From contig NZ_BQUV01000001.1 of the NCBI RefSeq assembly GCF_022835695.1, positions 1,092,263-1,156,262 on the forward strand: 64,000 nt of DNA, given 5' to 3'. Position numbers and translations under genes: made by a program. Below are positions 24,246 to 33,174 of the stretch, one piece after another. Source of the stretch: Bradyrhizobium sp. Ce-3. GTDB lineage: Bacteria > Pseudomonadota > Alphaproteobacteria > Rhizobiales > Xanthobacteraceae. Position 1 is the stretch's first letter, and every line of letters starts with the position of its first letter. Below the pieces are notes generated by a model. That model was not told where the DNA came from. It made no database searches and was given only the letters and a program-made list of their open reading frames with translations.

Positions 24246-25160
24246 ATGGCAAAATCACTGCAGGATAAAGTCATCATCGTCACCGGCGCGGGCCGCGGCA
24301 TCGGCCGCGAGATCGCGCTGCTGTGCGCGGCGGAGGGCGCCAAGGTCGTGGTCAACGATCCCGGCGGCGCAGCCGACGGCGGCGGCTCGAGCGCGGCACC
24401 CGCCGAGGAAGTGGTCGAGGAGATCAAGAAGCGCGGCGGCACGGCCGTGGCCAATTTCGAGTCGGTGGCGGAAGCCATTCCGGCGAGCAAGATCGTCAAG
24501 ACCGCGACCGATCATTTCGGCCGGCTCGACGGCGTCGTCAACAATGCCGGCATCCTGCGCGACATGATCTTCCACAAGATGAGCGTGGAAGCCTTCGAGG
24601 CCGTCATCAAGGTGCATCTGATGGGCTCGTTCTATGTCAGCCACGCCGCGGCGCGGATCTACCGCGAGCAGGAGTCAGGTTCGTTCGTGCACTTCACCTC
24701 GACCTCCGGCCTGATCGGCAATTACGGACAGGCCAACTACGCCGCCGCCAAGCTCGGCATCGTCGGCCTGTCGAAATCGATCGCGCTCGACATGGGCCGC
24801 TTCAACGTGCGCTCGAACTGCGTGTCGCCGTTCGCCTGGACCCGCATGATCGGCACCATCCCGACCGAGACCGATGCCGAGAAGGCGCGCGTCGAGAAGA
24901 TCAAGCAGATGGGCCCGGAGAAGATCGCGCCGGTCTGCGCCTATCTGCTCTCGGACGCCGCCAAGGACGTCACCGGCCAGATCTTCGGCGTGCGCATGAA
25001 CGAGATCTTCCTGTTCGGCCAGCATCGTCCGGTGCGCTCAGTGCATCGCGGCGAAGGCTGGACGCCGGAGACCATTGCCGAACATGGCATGCCGGCGCTG
25101 AAGGGATCGTTCGCCAAGCTCGACCGCTCCGCCGACGTCTTCACCTGGGACCCGATCTGA
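24246..25160 (+). CDS. Short-chain dehydrogenase, multifunctional-enzyme-type 3-hydroxyacyl-CoA dehydrogenase-like
   Basis: A 304-residue SDR. The NAD-binding TGAGRGIG lies near residue 13, NNAG near residue 98, and the active site contains Ser in HFTSTSGL and Tyr/Lys in NYAAAKLG near residue 165. The insert PGGAADGGGSS after the second strand and the tail KLDRSADVFTWDPI resemble the dehydrogenase domain of peroxisomal multifunctional enzyme type 2. It therefore probably oxidises a 3-hydroxyacyl-CoA, supplying the thiolase-like protein upstream. The ribosome-binding site AAGGAG precedes the start. Confidence 0.88.
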   Translation: MAKSLQDKVIIVTGAGRGIGREIALLCAAEGAKVVVNDPGGAADGGGSSAAPAEEVVEEIKKRGGTAVANFESVAEAIPASKIVKTATDHFGRLDGVVNNAGILRDMIFHKMSVEAFEAVIKVHLMGSFYVSHAAARIYREQESGSFVHFTSTSGLIGNYGQANYAAAKLGIVGLSKSIALDMGRFNVRSNCVSPFAWTRMIGTIPTETDAEKARVEKIKQMGPEKIAPVCAYLLSDAAKDVTGQIFGVRMNEIFLFGQHRPVRSVHRGEGWTPETIAEHGMPALKGSFAKLDRSADVFTWDPI

Positions 25161-25312
25161 ACTTCGATCTGACAGTTTTATGAAACGTCGCCTCGACGAG
25201 AACGCCGGGGCGACACACTCCTTGGTTGTTTCTTCATCGCGCGCCCGCATTGTGCCAGAATTGCGGGGGTATGATCCTCCTCCCGATAACAAAAAAGACT
25301 GGGAGGACTTTC

Positions 25313-26425
25313 GTGACAAATCCAAGCAACACTGAGAAACACCAGGGCGACGGAACGAAGGCGTTCGACCGTCGAACGATCTTGCGCGGCGTAACCGCGC
25401 TTGCTGCAACTGCGATGGCCGCATCCGATGCTGCGGCGCGCGACTTCGGCCCCAATGCGGAGCCGCAGCGCTATCCCGACCCGGATATCGTCGTGATCGA
25501 CGACAAGCGCTTCAAGGCCAAGGTCGGCAACACCGCGATCAAGCGACTCTACACCGGCTGTCTGTGGGCCGAAGGGCCCGCCTGGAACGCGCAGGGCCAG
25601 TATCTGGTGTGGAGCGACATCCCGGCCAACCGGCAGCTGCGCTATCTCGACGATGACGGCCACATCTCCGAGCAGTTCCACAAGCCGTCGAACGAGGCCA
25701 ACGGCTCGACCTTCGATTTCGAGGGTCGCCAGATCACCGCCGAACGCACCCGGCTGGTGCGCTACGAGCACGACGGCAGCGTGACGTCATTGGCGGAGCA
25801 GGCGGGCGGCAAGCAGCTCAACGGACCCAACGACATGGTCGTGCATCCCAACGACAAGTCGATCTGGTTCACCGATCCCGGCTACGGCGCAGTCTCGATC
25901 TATGAGGGCCAACTGGCCAACACCGGATCGAAGCAGCCCTATCAGAAGGAAGCGGTCTATCGCATCGATGCCGCAACCGGGCAGATCACCAAGGTCGCCG
26001 ACGAACCGTTCAAGCCGAACGGCATCGCCTTCAGCCACGACTACAAGAAGGTCTATGTCTGCGATACCGGCATCACGCATTATCCAAACGCGAAAAACAT
26101 CGTCTGGCAGTACGACCTGAACGGCGACAAGCTCTCCAACCCGCGTACGCTGATCGACATGACGCTGGACGGCAAGTCGGGCTTCCCGGATGGCATGCGG
26201 GTCGATATCGACGGCAACATCTGGGTCGGCGCCGGTTGGGTCGGACCGGGCTATGACGGCGTGCAGGTGTTCGCGCCCGACGGCCAGCGGATCGGCCAGA
26301 TCCTGCTGCCCGAGACCTGCGCCAATCTCACCTTCGGCGGCAAGAAGCGCAACCGCCTGTTCATGACCGCGAGCCAGTCGCTCTATGCGGTCTATGTGGA
26401 GACGAAGGGCGCGCACAACTGCTGA
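25313..26425 (+). CDS. SMP-30/gluconolactonase-family protein with Tat signal
   Basis: A 370-residue exported six-bladed propeller protein. The GTG at 25313 is preferred because GGGAGGA lies six bases upstream; the frame continues upstream without initiation signals. Residues about 18-48 hold a Tat signal (FDRRTILRGVTALAATAMAA). Divalent-metal ligands expected for the family appear in WAEGPAW, LNGPNDMVV and GFPDGMRVD. It would hydrolyse a lactone in the periplasm. A palindromic hairpin follows and then the convergent ppc gene. The specific substrate is unknown. Confidence 0.87.
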   Translation: MTNPSNTEKHQGDGTKAFDRRTILRGVTALAATAMAASDAAARDFGPNAEPQRYPDPDIVVIDDKRFKAKVGNTAIKRLYTGCLWAEGPAWNAQGQYLVWSDIPANRQLRYLDDDGHISEQFHKPSNEANGSTFDFEGRQITAERTRLVRYEHDGSVTSLAEQAGGKQLNGPNDMVVHPNDKSIWFTDPGYGAVSIYEGQLANTGSKQPYQKEAVYRIDAATGQITKVADEPFKPNGIAFSHDYKKVYVCDTGITHYPNAKNIVWQYDLNGDKLSNPRTLIDMTLDGKSGFPDGMRVDIDGNIWVGAGWVGPGYDGVQVFAPDGQRIGQILLPETCANLTFGGKKRNRLFMTASQSLYAVYVETKGAHNC

Positions 26426-26436
26426 CGCAAATACGC

Positions 26437-26464
26437 TGTCGTCCCTGCGAAAGCAGGGACGACA
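26437..26464. repeat. Perfect hairpin between convergent genes
   Basis: TGTCGTCCCTGC-GAAA-GCAGGGACGACA is a perfect 12-bp stem with a GAAA loop, a compensated variant of the GTCGTCCCGGC unit. It lies between the 3' ends of the SMP-30 gene and ppc and could protect or terminate both transcripts. Confidence 0.8.
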
Positions 26465-26470
26465 CAGCAA

Positions 26471-29278
26471 TTAGCCGCTGTTCCTGAGTCCCGCCGAAAT
26501 CCCGTTGATCGTGATCTGGATCCCGCGCAGCACCTGCTCGTCGGGGTTGTGCGCGCGATGCATCTTCAGCAGCTCGACCTGCACATGGTTGAGCGGATCC
26601 ATATAGGGGAAGCGGTTGCGGATGCCGCGCTCCAGCAGCGGGTTACCCTGCAGCAGCCGGTCGTGGCCCATGATGTCGAGCAGTGTCTCGATCGACAGAT
26701 GCCACTCGCGGCGGATCTGGCCGAAGATCTTCTCGCGTAGCGCGACGTCGGGTACCAGCTCGGCATAGCGCGAGGCGATCGCGATCGAGCTCTTCGCCAG
26801 CACCATGTCCATGTTGGACAGCAGCGTGCGGAAGAACGGCCATTCCCGGTAGAGCTCCTGCAGGAACGGCATGCCCTGCTCCGGGTGCTCCGCGATCCAG
26901 GTTTCGACCGCAGCGCCAAAACCATACCAGCCCGGCAGCATCAGCCGGCATTGCGCCCAGGAGAACACCCAGGGAATCGCGCGAAGGTCTTCGATCTCGC
27001 GGGTCTTCTTGCGCGAGGCCGGACGGCTGCCGATGTTCAAGGTCGCGATCTCGTTGATCACGGTCGAACCCCAGAAGTAGTCGGCGAAACCTGGCGTCTC
27101 GTAGACGAGCCCGCGATAGGCCTTGAACGCGAGCGCGGAAATCTCCTCCATCGCCCTGAGATATTCCGGGCGCGGTGCGCTCTGCCGCGGCTGCAGCAGG
27201 CTGGTCTCCAGCGTCGCCGCGGCGAGAATCTCCAGATTGCTGCGGCCGACCTCGGCATTGGAATATTTCGAGGAGATGATTTCGCCCTGCTCGGTGATGC
27301 GGATCTGGCCGTTCACCGCGCCGCCTGGCTGCGCGATGATCGCATCATAGCTCGGGCCGCCGCCGCGGCCGACCGAGCCGCCGCGGCCGTGGAACAGGCG
27401 CAGCCGCACGCCATGCCGCTCGAACACCTCGACGAGGCCGATCTCGGCCTTGTAGAGCTCCCAGCCCGAGGTGACGAAGCCGCCATCCTTGTTGCTGTCG
27501 GAATAGCCGAGCATCACCTCCTGCACGCTACCGAGACTGTCGACCAGCTTGCGATAGTCGTGCAGCACCAGCATGCGGTCCATGATGCCGCTGGACGCCT
27601 GCAGATCCTCGATGGTCTCGAACAGCGGCACGATGTTGATCGCGCTGCGGCCGGACGGATTGACGAGGCCCACCTCCTTCAGCAGCACCGCGACTTCGAG
27701 CATGTCGGACATGCCCTTGCACATCGAGATGATGCATTGGGAGATCACCTCGGGGCCGAACCTTGCATGCGCCTCGGCCGCCGCCCGGAACACCGCGAGC
27801 TCGCCCAGGGTCTCCTCGGAATATTTGACGAAGGGCGAGGCCAGCGGTCGCGCGCTGCGCAATTCGCCGAGCAGCAGGCTGACGCGCGCCTCCTCGCCGA
27901 GCGCCAGGTACGACGTGCCGGGATTGGCGGTGTCGAGCAACTCGGCGACGGTGCGCTCGTGCACCGCCGAATTCTGGCGGATGTCGAGCCGCGCCAGATG
28001 GAAACCGAAGCAATCCACCGCCCGCCGCAACTGCCGCAGCCGGCCGCGCGCGATCACGCTGGAATTGTTCGCAATCAGCGAGCGATTCAGCACATCGAGA
28101 TCGGCCTGGAATTCCCGGACGCTCGCATAGGGCTCCGCCTTGCCGACCGGCGGCCGCGTGGTCTCGACCTCGAGCCGCATCGCGGTGGCCGCGAGCCGCG
28201 CATAGATGCCGGACACGGCAAGACGATAAGGCTCGCCGCTGCGATGCGGTGACGTGTCCGGAGAGCGCTCGGCAAGGATCCGCAGTTCGTCCGAGACATC
28301 GGCGAGATGCGCCGCCAGCGACAGCTCGGCGCCGAGTGCATGCAGCTCCTCGAGATAGAAACTGAGCACCCGGCTCGACTGCAGCCGCAGCGTGCCGCGC
28401 ATCACCTCCGCGGTGACGAACGGATTGCCGTCGCGGTCGCCGCCGATCCAGCTTCCCATCCGGAGGAACGAGGCGACCTCGCCGGCCTCACCGCCCTCCT
28501 TGTTCAGCCGATCCTCCAGCGCACAATGCAGCCGCGGGACTTCCTGCAGGAAGGTGTAGTCGTAGAACGACAGGCCGTTGGCGACCTCGTCGAGCACGGT
28601 CAGCTTGGTCCGGCGCAGCAGATTGGTCTGCCACAGCGTCACGACGGCGCGGCGCAGCTGCTCGTCGCTGGCCTCGCTCTCGTCCGGCGTCATCTGCAGC
28701 CGCTCGCGGCGGTCGAGCAGATCCGCGATCTCCATCTCGCGGTCCATCGTGCTCTTGCGGCGGACCTCGGTCGGATGCGCGGTCAGGACCGGGCTGACCA
28801 GAGCGCTCTCGAAGAAGTCGCGCAAATCGGCCGGGCTGAGGCCGGCCTGACGGGCGTGCACCAGCGTCTGTTCTAGCGTGCTCGGCCGCGGCGCCCCGCC
28901 CGGGCCGCGGCTGCGCATCTGGCGGATGTTGTTCTGGTCCTCGGCAATGTTGGCGAGGTGGGAGAAATAGCTGAAGGCGCGGACGATCTGCAGCGTCTCG
29001 GCGATCGACATGCCGTCGAGGATGCCTTCCAGCTCCCGCCGCGCCAGCTTGTCCTCGTTCCGGTGGAACCGGACCGAGGTCTGGCGGATGCGCTCCACCA
29101 GGTCGAAGACATCAGCCCCTTCCTGGTCGCGTACGGTGTCGCCGAGGACGCGCCCGAGCAGCCGGATGTCGTTCCGGAGCCGCGCGTCCTCCTCCTGTGC
29201 CGCCTTCTCAAGGAGACTGGCTTCGGCAGCGCTCTCGGCACGGATCTCGGTTTCGGACGGCATGGTCTGGGGAGACAT
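26471..29278 (-). CDS. ppc: Phosphoenolpyruvate carboxylase
   Basis: A 935-residue enzyme making oxaloacetate from PEP and bicarbonate, an anaplerotic step. Hallmarks in order: the catalytic His region [28 protein letters not shown], the second motif [15 protein letters not shown], and the glycine-rich [19 protein letters not shown] loop. The C-terminus reads ISAGLRNSG instead of the common QNTG; the terminal glycine, important in the family, is retained. The N-terminus ([20 protein letters not shown]) is slightly longer than the enteric enzyme. The gene stands alone between repeats. Regulation by acetyl-CoA or aspartate cannot be judged here. Confidence 0.97.
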   Translation of the reverse strand: MSPQTMPSETEIRAESAAEASLLEKAAQEEDARLRNDIRLLGRVLGDTVRDQEGADVFDLVERIRQTSVRFHRNEDKLARRELEGILDGMSIAETLQIVRAFSYFSHLANIAEDQNNIRQMRSRGPGGAPRPSTLEQTLVHARQAGLSPADLRDFFESALVSPVLTAHPTEVRRKSTMDREMEIADLLDRRERLQMTPDESEASDEQLRRAVVTLWQTNLLRRTKLTVLDEVANGLSFYDYTFLQEVPRLHCALEDRLNKEGGEAGEVASFLRMGSWIGGDRDGNPFVTAEVMRGTLRLQSSRVLSFYLEELHALGAELSLAAHLADVSDELRILAERSPDTSPHRSGEPYRLAVSGIYARLAATAMRLEVETTRPPVGKAEPYASVREFQADLDVLNRSLIANNSSVIARGRLRQLRRAVDCFGFHLARLDIRQNSAVHERTVAELLDTANPGTSYLALGEEARVSLLLGELRSARPLASPFVKYSEETLGELAVFRAAAEAHARFGPEVISQCIISMCKGMSDMLEVAVLLKEVGLVNPSGRSAINIVPLFETIEDLQASSGIMDRMLVLHDYRKLVDSLGSVQEVMLGYSDSNKDGGFVTSGWELYKAEIGLVEVFERHGVRLRLFHGRGGSVGRGGGPSYDAIIAQPGGAVNGQIRITEQGEIISSKYSNAEVGRSNLEILAAATLETSLLQPRQSAPRPEYLRAMEEISALAFKAYRGLVYETPGFADYFWGSTVINEIATLNIGSRPASRKKTREIEDLRAIPWVFSWAQCRLMLPGWYGFGAAVETWIAEHPEQGMPFLQELYREWPFFRTLLSNMDMVLAKSSIAIASRYAELVPDVALREKIFGQIRREWHLSIETLLDIMGHDRLLQGNPLLERGIRNRFPYMDPLNHVQVELLKMHRAHNPDEQVLRGIQITINGISAGLRNSG

Positions 29279-29373
29279 GGCTGGCTACACTCCAGAGGCT
29301 GCCCGGGTCCTTCCGAGTGTGCGCTTTTTTTGCCGCAGCGCAAGATGAACTTGGTGGCGGTGCACCACACCAA

Positions 29374-29496
29374 TGTCGTCCCTACGAAGGTGGGGACCCA
29401 TAACCACCGGCGTTTGTGGTGAAAGCGGGCTGGGGCCACAGCGTCGCGCAGCACCGCCGCTTGTGGTTATGGGTCCCGGCCTACGCCGGGACGACA
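29374..29496. repeat. Paired palindromic repeat (GTCGTCCC...CATAACCAC family)
   Basis: The left arm contains CCTACGAAGGTGGGGACCCATAACCAC in two parts and the right arm is the inverted GTGGTTATGGGTCCCGGCC. This is the large paired form of the GTCGTCCCGGC hairpin. It lies between the 3' end of the CoA-ligase gene and the start of ppc. Confidence 0.85.
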
Positions 29497-29510
29497 GTGA
29501 GTTCGTGGCC

Positions 29511-31055
29511 CTAGATCCTACGCCCCGCCCGCTCCCAATAGGGGTCGCGCAGCCGGCGCTTGAAGATTTTTCCGGAATCCTCGCGCGGCAGGTTGGTCTG
29601 AATCTCGATGTGCTTGGGTACCTTATAATCGGCAAGCGCGGTCTTGAGCTGGGCGCGGACGGAGGCGATGTCCAGCGTGACGCCCGGCTGCGGCTCGACC
29701 ACCGCCATCAGCGCCTCGCCGAACTCGGTATCGGGGATACCGAACACCGCGCAGTCGTGCACGCCGGGCACCGCATGCAGCACGGCCTCGATCTCGGCCG
29801 GATAGATGTTGACGCCGCCCGAGATCACCATGTCGCGCTTGCGGTCGCAGATGAAGACGTAGCCGTCGGCATCGATATAGCCGACGTCGCCCGAGGTGAT
29901 GAATCCCTGGCGGTCGATCTCGGCGCGCTTCTCGGATTTGTTGTGATAGGTGAAATCGGGATTGCCCGCGATCCGCGAATAGATCTCGCCGATCTGGCCC
30001 TGCGCTACCTCGCGGCCGTCGTCGCCGATGAAGCGAAGCTCGGCGCCGGGCGAGATCTTGCCGACCGTGCCGGGCTTCTTCAGCGCGTCCTCGGAATTGG
30101 CGAAGGTCACCGCACCCGACTCGGTCGATCCGTAGAATTCGTAGATCACCGGCCCCCACCATTCGATCATGGCGCGCTTGACGTCGGGCGGACACGGCGC
30201 GGCGGCATGGATGATGTGGCGGAGCGACGACATGTCGTACTTCCGGCGGATCTCCTCCGGCAGCTTCATGAGGCGGATGAACATCGTCGGCACCATGAAG
30301 ATGGTGTCGATCTTCTCGCGCTCGATCAGCTGTAGAAACTCCTCGGCGTCGAAGCGCGGCATCAGCACCAGCGCGCCGCCGAGCCTGCCCGAACGCAGCC
30401 CGAAGGAATTCGGCGCGGAATGATAGAGCGGTCCCGGCAGGATCGCGCGTGCCCCCGGCTTCAGGCCGTAGATCATCCCGCGCATCGCTTCTGCATTCGC
30501 AGTCTGCTCCGGCGTCGGCGCGAAGCGGCGCACGCCCTTCGGATGGCCGGTCGTGCCCGAGGTGTAGATCATGTTCTGCGGCTGCGGCACCACCGGGCCG
30601 TCATAGCGCGGGAATTGCGCCAGCCAGGATTCGAAATCGATCGCGAAATCCGGCGTCGCCAGATGATCGGGATTGATCTTGTAGTTGGCGAGGATTTCCG
30701 GTGGCGTCGGTACGCTCAGCACGGTGACACCATCGGGGATCGCGCCGCGCAGCGGATGCAGCATGTCGGCATGGCCGATCAGGACGCGCGTGCCGGAATC
30801 CGTCAGCACGTAGTTGATCTCCTCCGGCTTGAAGTGCCAGTTGACCGGCACGCCATAGGCGCCGAGCCGCATCGCTGCGTAGGCCGCCTCGATGAAGGCG
30901 ATGTCGTTGCGCATCAGCATGCAGACGCTGTCGCCCGGCTTGACGCCGAGCCTGTTCAGGCCGCTGGCAATACGCTCGGTGCGCTCGGCCACCGCGGCGT
31001 GATCGCGTCGGCGACCGCCGCTGACGATACCGAGGAAGGGCTTTGACGTTTCCAT
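29511..31055 (-). CDS. Acyl-CoA ligase (ANL superfamily)
   Basis: A 514-residue adenylate-forming CoA ligase. The P-loop is MIYTSGTTGHPKG near residue 165, the adenylation motif EFYGSTESGAVT near 295, the hinge RKRDMVISGGVNIYP near 400, and the catalytic Lys in EDSGKIFKRRL near 495. It activates a carboxylic acid to its CoA thioester in the cytoplasm. The N-terminal part before residue 40 is short compared with many family members. It is downstream of a crotonase gene on the same strand, suggesting joint use in beta-oxidation of an unidentified acid. It is not close to the second ligase at 33175. Confidence 0.92.
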   Translation of the reverse strand: METSKPFLGIVSGGRRRDHAAVAERTERIASGLNRLGVKPGDSVCMLMRNDIAFIEAAYAAMRLGAYGVPVNWHFKPEEINYVLTDSGTRVLIGHADMLHPLRGAIPDGVTVLSVPTPPEILANYKINPDHLATPDFAIDFESWLAQFPRYDGPVVPQPQNMIYTSGTTGHPKGVRRFAPTPEQTANAEAMRGMIYGLKPGARAILPGPLYHSAPNSFGLRSGRLGGALVLMPRFDAEEFLQLIEREKIDTIFMVPTMFIRLMKLPEEIRRKYDMSSLRHIIHAAAPCPPDVKRAMIEWWGPVIYEFYGSTESGAVTFANSEDALKKPGTVGKISPGAELRFIGDDGREVAQGQIGEIYSRIAGNPDFTYHNKSEKRAEIDRQGFITSGDVGYIDADGYVFICDRKRDMVISGGVNIYPAEIEAVLHAVPGVHDCAVFGIPDTEFGEALMAVVEPQPGVTLDIASVRAQLKTALADYKVPKHIEIQTNLPREDSGKIFKRRLRDPYWERAGRRI

Positions 31056-31089
31056 TGCCGTGGTCCGATCTTGTGTCGGGTTTTACTTC

Positions 31090-31128
31090 GTCATTCCGGG
31101 GCGGTCCGCAGGACCGAACCCGGAATGA
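31090..31128. repeat. Palindromic repeat (GTCATTCCGGGG family)
   Basis: GTCATTCCGGG is inverted as CCCGGAATGA around a GGTCC/GGACC inner stem. It sits between the crotonase and CoA-ligase genes of one minus-strand unit. Confidence 0.8.
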
Positions 31129-31139
31129 TAGCGTAACGG

Positions 31140-31952
31140 TTATCCGACATCCGCAAACCTTGGCGCGCGCTTCTCCAGATTGGCGCGCACGGATTCGGTC
31201 TGGTTCGGGCTGCCGAGCAGTTTTTGCTGCTCGACGGATTCCGCGAGCAGCGCGGCCGCCGGATCGACCGGCAGATTGTTCAACATCCGCTTGGCGGCGC
31301 GGATCGCATCCGGGCTCTTGCCGGCGATCTCGCGCGCGACTTCGAGCGCAGCGGCGCGCGGATCGTCGCAGACGCGGGTGGCGAGGCCGTAACTTTGAGC
31401 CTCCTGCGCCGAGAAGATGCGGCCGGTGTAGGTGAGCTCGCGCAGGATGTCGTCGCGCACCAGGCTCGCGAGGATCGGTGTGCCCGCCATGTCGGGGACA
31501 AGGCCCCATTTGATCTCCATGATCGACATCCGCGCGTCGGTTGAGAGGAAGCGCATGTCGGCGCCAAGCGCGAGCTGGAAGCCGCCGCCGAAGGCGACGC
31601 CATGGACTGCAGCGATGACGGGCACCGGAAGCTGGCGCCAGCCCCAGACCGCCTGCTGCGCGGCATTGGCCTTGCCGTGGGTCCGGATGGTGAGATCGCG
31701 GTTCGCGCCGCCCGGCACCCCATTACCGCCGTCCTTCATGGCGGCGAAACGGCCCATGTCGAGGCCGGCGCAGAAGGCGCGGCCCTCGCCTGAGAGCACC
31801 ACCACCCGGACGCCTTTTTCCTTGGAAAGCCGGTCGGTTGCAGCGACCAATGCCTCGAACATCGCGGCATCGAGCGCGTTCATCTTGTCCGCCCGCACCA
31901 GCCGGACATCGGCGATACCGTCTGAAATCGATATCGAAACGCGATCTTCCAT
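31140..31952 (-). CDS. Enoyl-CoA hydratase/isomerase (crotonase) family protein
   Basis: A 270-residue crotonase. The oxyanion-hole segments are AFCAGLDMG near residue 65 and AVHGVAFGGGFQLALGAD near 113. At the position of the second catalytic Glu the sequence reads IMEIKWGLVPDMAG, so a Glu is close to, but perhaps not exactly at, the hydratase position. Two ATGs are adjacent; the second (31952) is chosen because GGAGG is five bases before it and only two before the first. It is divergent from the SDR gene at 32054, with a likely operator between them. Hydratase, isomerase or hydrolase activity are all possible. Confidence 0.9.
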   Translation of the reverse strand: MEDRVSISISDGIADVRLVRADKMNALDAAMFEALVAATDRLSKEKGVRVVVLSGEGRAFCAGLDMGRFAAMKDGGNGVPGGANRDLTIRTHGKANAAQQAVWGWRQLPVPVIAAVHGVAFGGGFQLALGADMRFLSTDARMSIMEIKWGLVPDMAGTPILASLVRDDILRELTYTGRIFSAQEAQSYGLATRVCDDPRAAALEVAREIAGKSPDAIRAAKRMLNNLPVDPAAALLAESVEQQKLLGSPNQTESVRANLEKRAPRFADVG

Positions 31953-32011
31953 CATTCCCTCCGCTTCGTTCCCTGAGTTGGCGCTTTACACAAAGGCCGT
32001 TGTCCGCTTTT

Positions 32012-32031
32012 AGTCAATCGACCAATTAACT
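32012..32031. promoter_or_regulatory. Candidate operator in the crotonase / SDR divergent region
   Basis: AGTCAATCGACCAATTAACT is an imperfect 20-base palindrome (14 of 20 positions symmetric), AT-rich in a GC-rich background, 23 bases before the SDR start. This resembles TetR- or FadR-type operators of acyl-CoA catabolic genes. No regulator gene is adjacent. Confidence 0.45.
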
Positions 32032-32053
32032 GACAACCCCCGTGGAGGAAACG

Positions 32054-32929
32054 ATGTTCACCAATCAGCTTCTTGCCGGGCGGCGCATCCTGGTAACCGG
32101 TGGTGGCACTGGCCTCGGCAAGTCGATGGCCACCCGGTTCCTGCAACTCGGGGCCGAGGTGCATATCTGCGGGCGCCGCAAGAGCGTTTGCGACGAGACC
32201 GCCACCGAGCTGATGGCCGAGCATGGCGGACGCGTCGTCAGCCACGGTGTCGATATCCGCAACGCGATGGCGGTCGACGAGATGATCGAGGCGATCTGGA
32301 CCACCAGCGGCCCCCTCACCGATCTCATCAACAACGCCGCCGGCAATTTCATCTCGCGCTCCGAAGAGCTGTCGCCACGCGGTTTCGACGCCGTCGCCAA
32401 CATCGTGATGCACGGCACCTTCTACGTGACGCACGCGGTGGGCCGGCGCTGGATCGCAGGCGGGCATCGCGGCAACGTGGTGTCGATCACCGTGACCTGG
32501 GTGCGCAACGGCTCGCCTTACGTGGTGCCGTCGGCGATGAGCAAGTCGGCGATCCATGCCATGACCATGTCGCTCGCGATCGAATGGGGCCGCCACGGCA
32601 TCCGCCTCAACACCATCGCCCCCGGCGAGATCCCGACCGAGGGCATGAGCAAGCGTATCAAGCCCGGCGACGAGGCCGGCGCGCGTACCAAGGCGATGAA
32701 CCCGATGGGCCGGGTCGGCACCATGGAGGAGCTGCAAAACCTCGCGGTGTTCCTGATCTCCGGAGGCTGCGACTGGATCAACGGCGAGACCATCGCCATG
32801 GACGGCGCGCAGGCGCTGGCGATGGGCGGCAATTTCTACCAGCTGCGCGACTGGAGCGACGACGACTGGACCAAGGCGCGCGACTCGATCAAGGCGCAGA
32901 ACGAGAAGGATCGCGCGGCGCGAGGCTGA
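32054..32929 (+). CDS. SDR, 2,4-dienoyl-CoA reductase-like
   Basis: A 291-residue SDR aligned in my reading with mitochondrial 2,4-dienoyl-CoA reductase: TGGGTGLGKSMATRF for NADPH, NNAAGNF, VVPSAMSKSAIHAMTMSLA, NTIAPGEIPTEG and the C-terminal CDWINGETIAMDGA. The canonical YxxxK is replaced by SxxxK (SAMSK), as in that subfamily. The separate Tyr expected upstream in dienoyl reductases appears as Trp (TVTWVRNGSPYVV). ATG at 32054 is preceded by GTGGAGGAAACG; a GTG at 32042 is an alternative start. It probably helps degrade unsaturated acyl-CoAs with the divergent crotonase. Confidence 0.86.
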   Translation: MFTNQLLAGRRILVTGGGTGLGKSMATRFLQLGAEVHICGRRKSVCDETATELMAEHGGRVVSHGVDIRNAMAVDEMIEAIWTTSGPLTDLINNAAGNFISRSEELSPRGFDAVANIVMHGTFYVTHAVGRRWIAGGHRGNVVSITVTWVRNGSPYVVPSAMSKSAIHAMTMSLAIEWGRHGIRLNTIAPGEIPTEGMSKRIKPGDEAGARTKAMNPMGRVGTMEELQNLAVFLISGGCDWINGETIAMDGAQALAMGGNFYQLRDWSDDDWTKARDSIKAQNEKDRAARG

Positions 32930-32957
32930 GGCACGCGTACCTGCCGCAATCACCACT

Positions 32958-33078
32958 GTCGTCCCGGCGAAGGCCGGGACCCATAACCACCGCTCGAAAA
33001 CATTGAGCACGCTGGGGCGACAGCGTGCTCGATAACTGAATCCTGTGGTTATGGGTCCCGGGTCAAGCCCGGGACGAC
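32958..33078. repeat. Paired palindromic repeat (GTCGTCCCGGC...CATAACCAC family)
   Basis: Outer arms GTCGTCCCGGCGAAGGCCGG and the inverted CCCGGGTCAAGCCCGGGACG pair, inner CCATAACCAC pairs with GTGGTTATGG, and the centre holds a GAGCACGCTG/CAGCGTGCTC stem. The whole 121-base unit has the REPIN organisation. Confidence 0.88.
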
Positions 33079-33174
33079 GCTGGGGATATAGCGCACCCAC
33101 CTCCCCCCGTATTGTTTTTCCCGCGCGATGCCGCCACACTCCGCGCAACCAAAACAAGACGTCACGGGGGAAAC

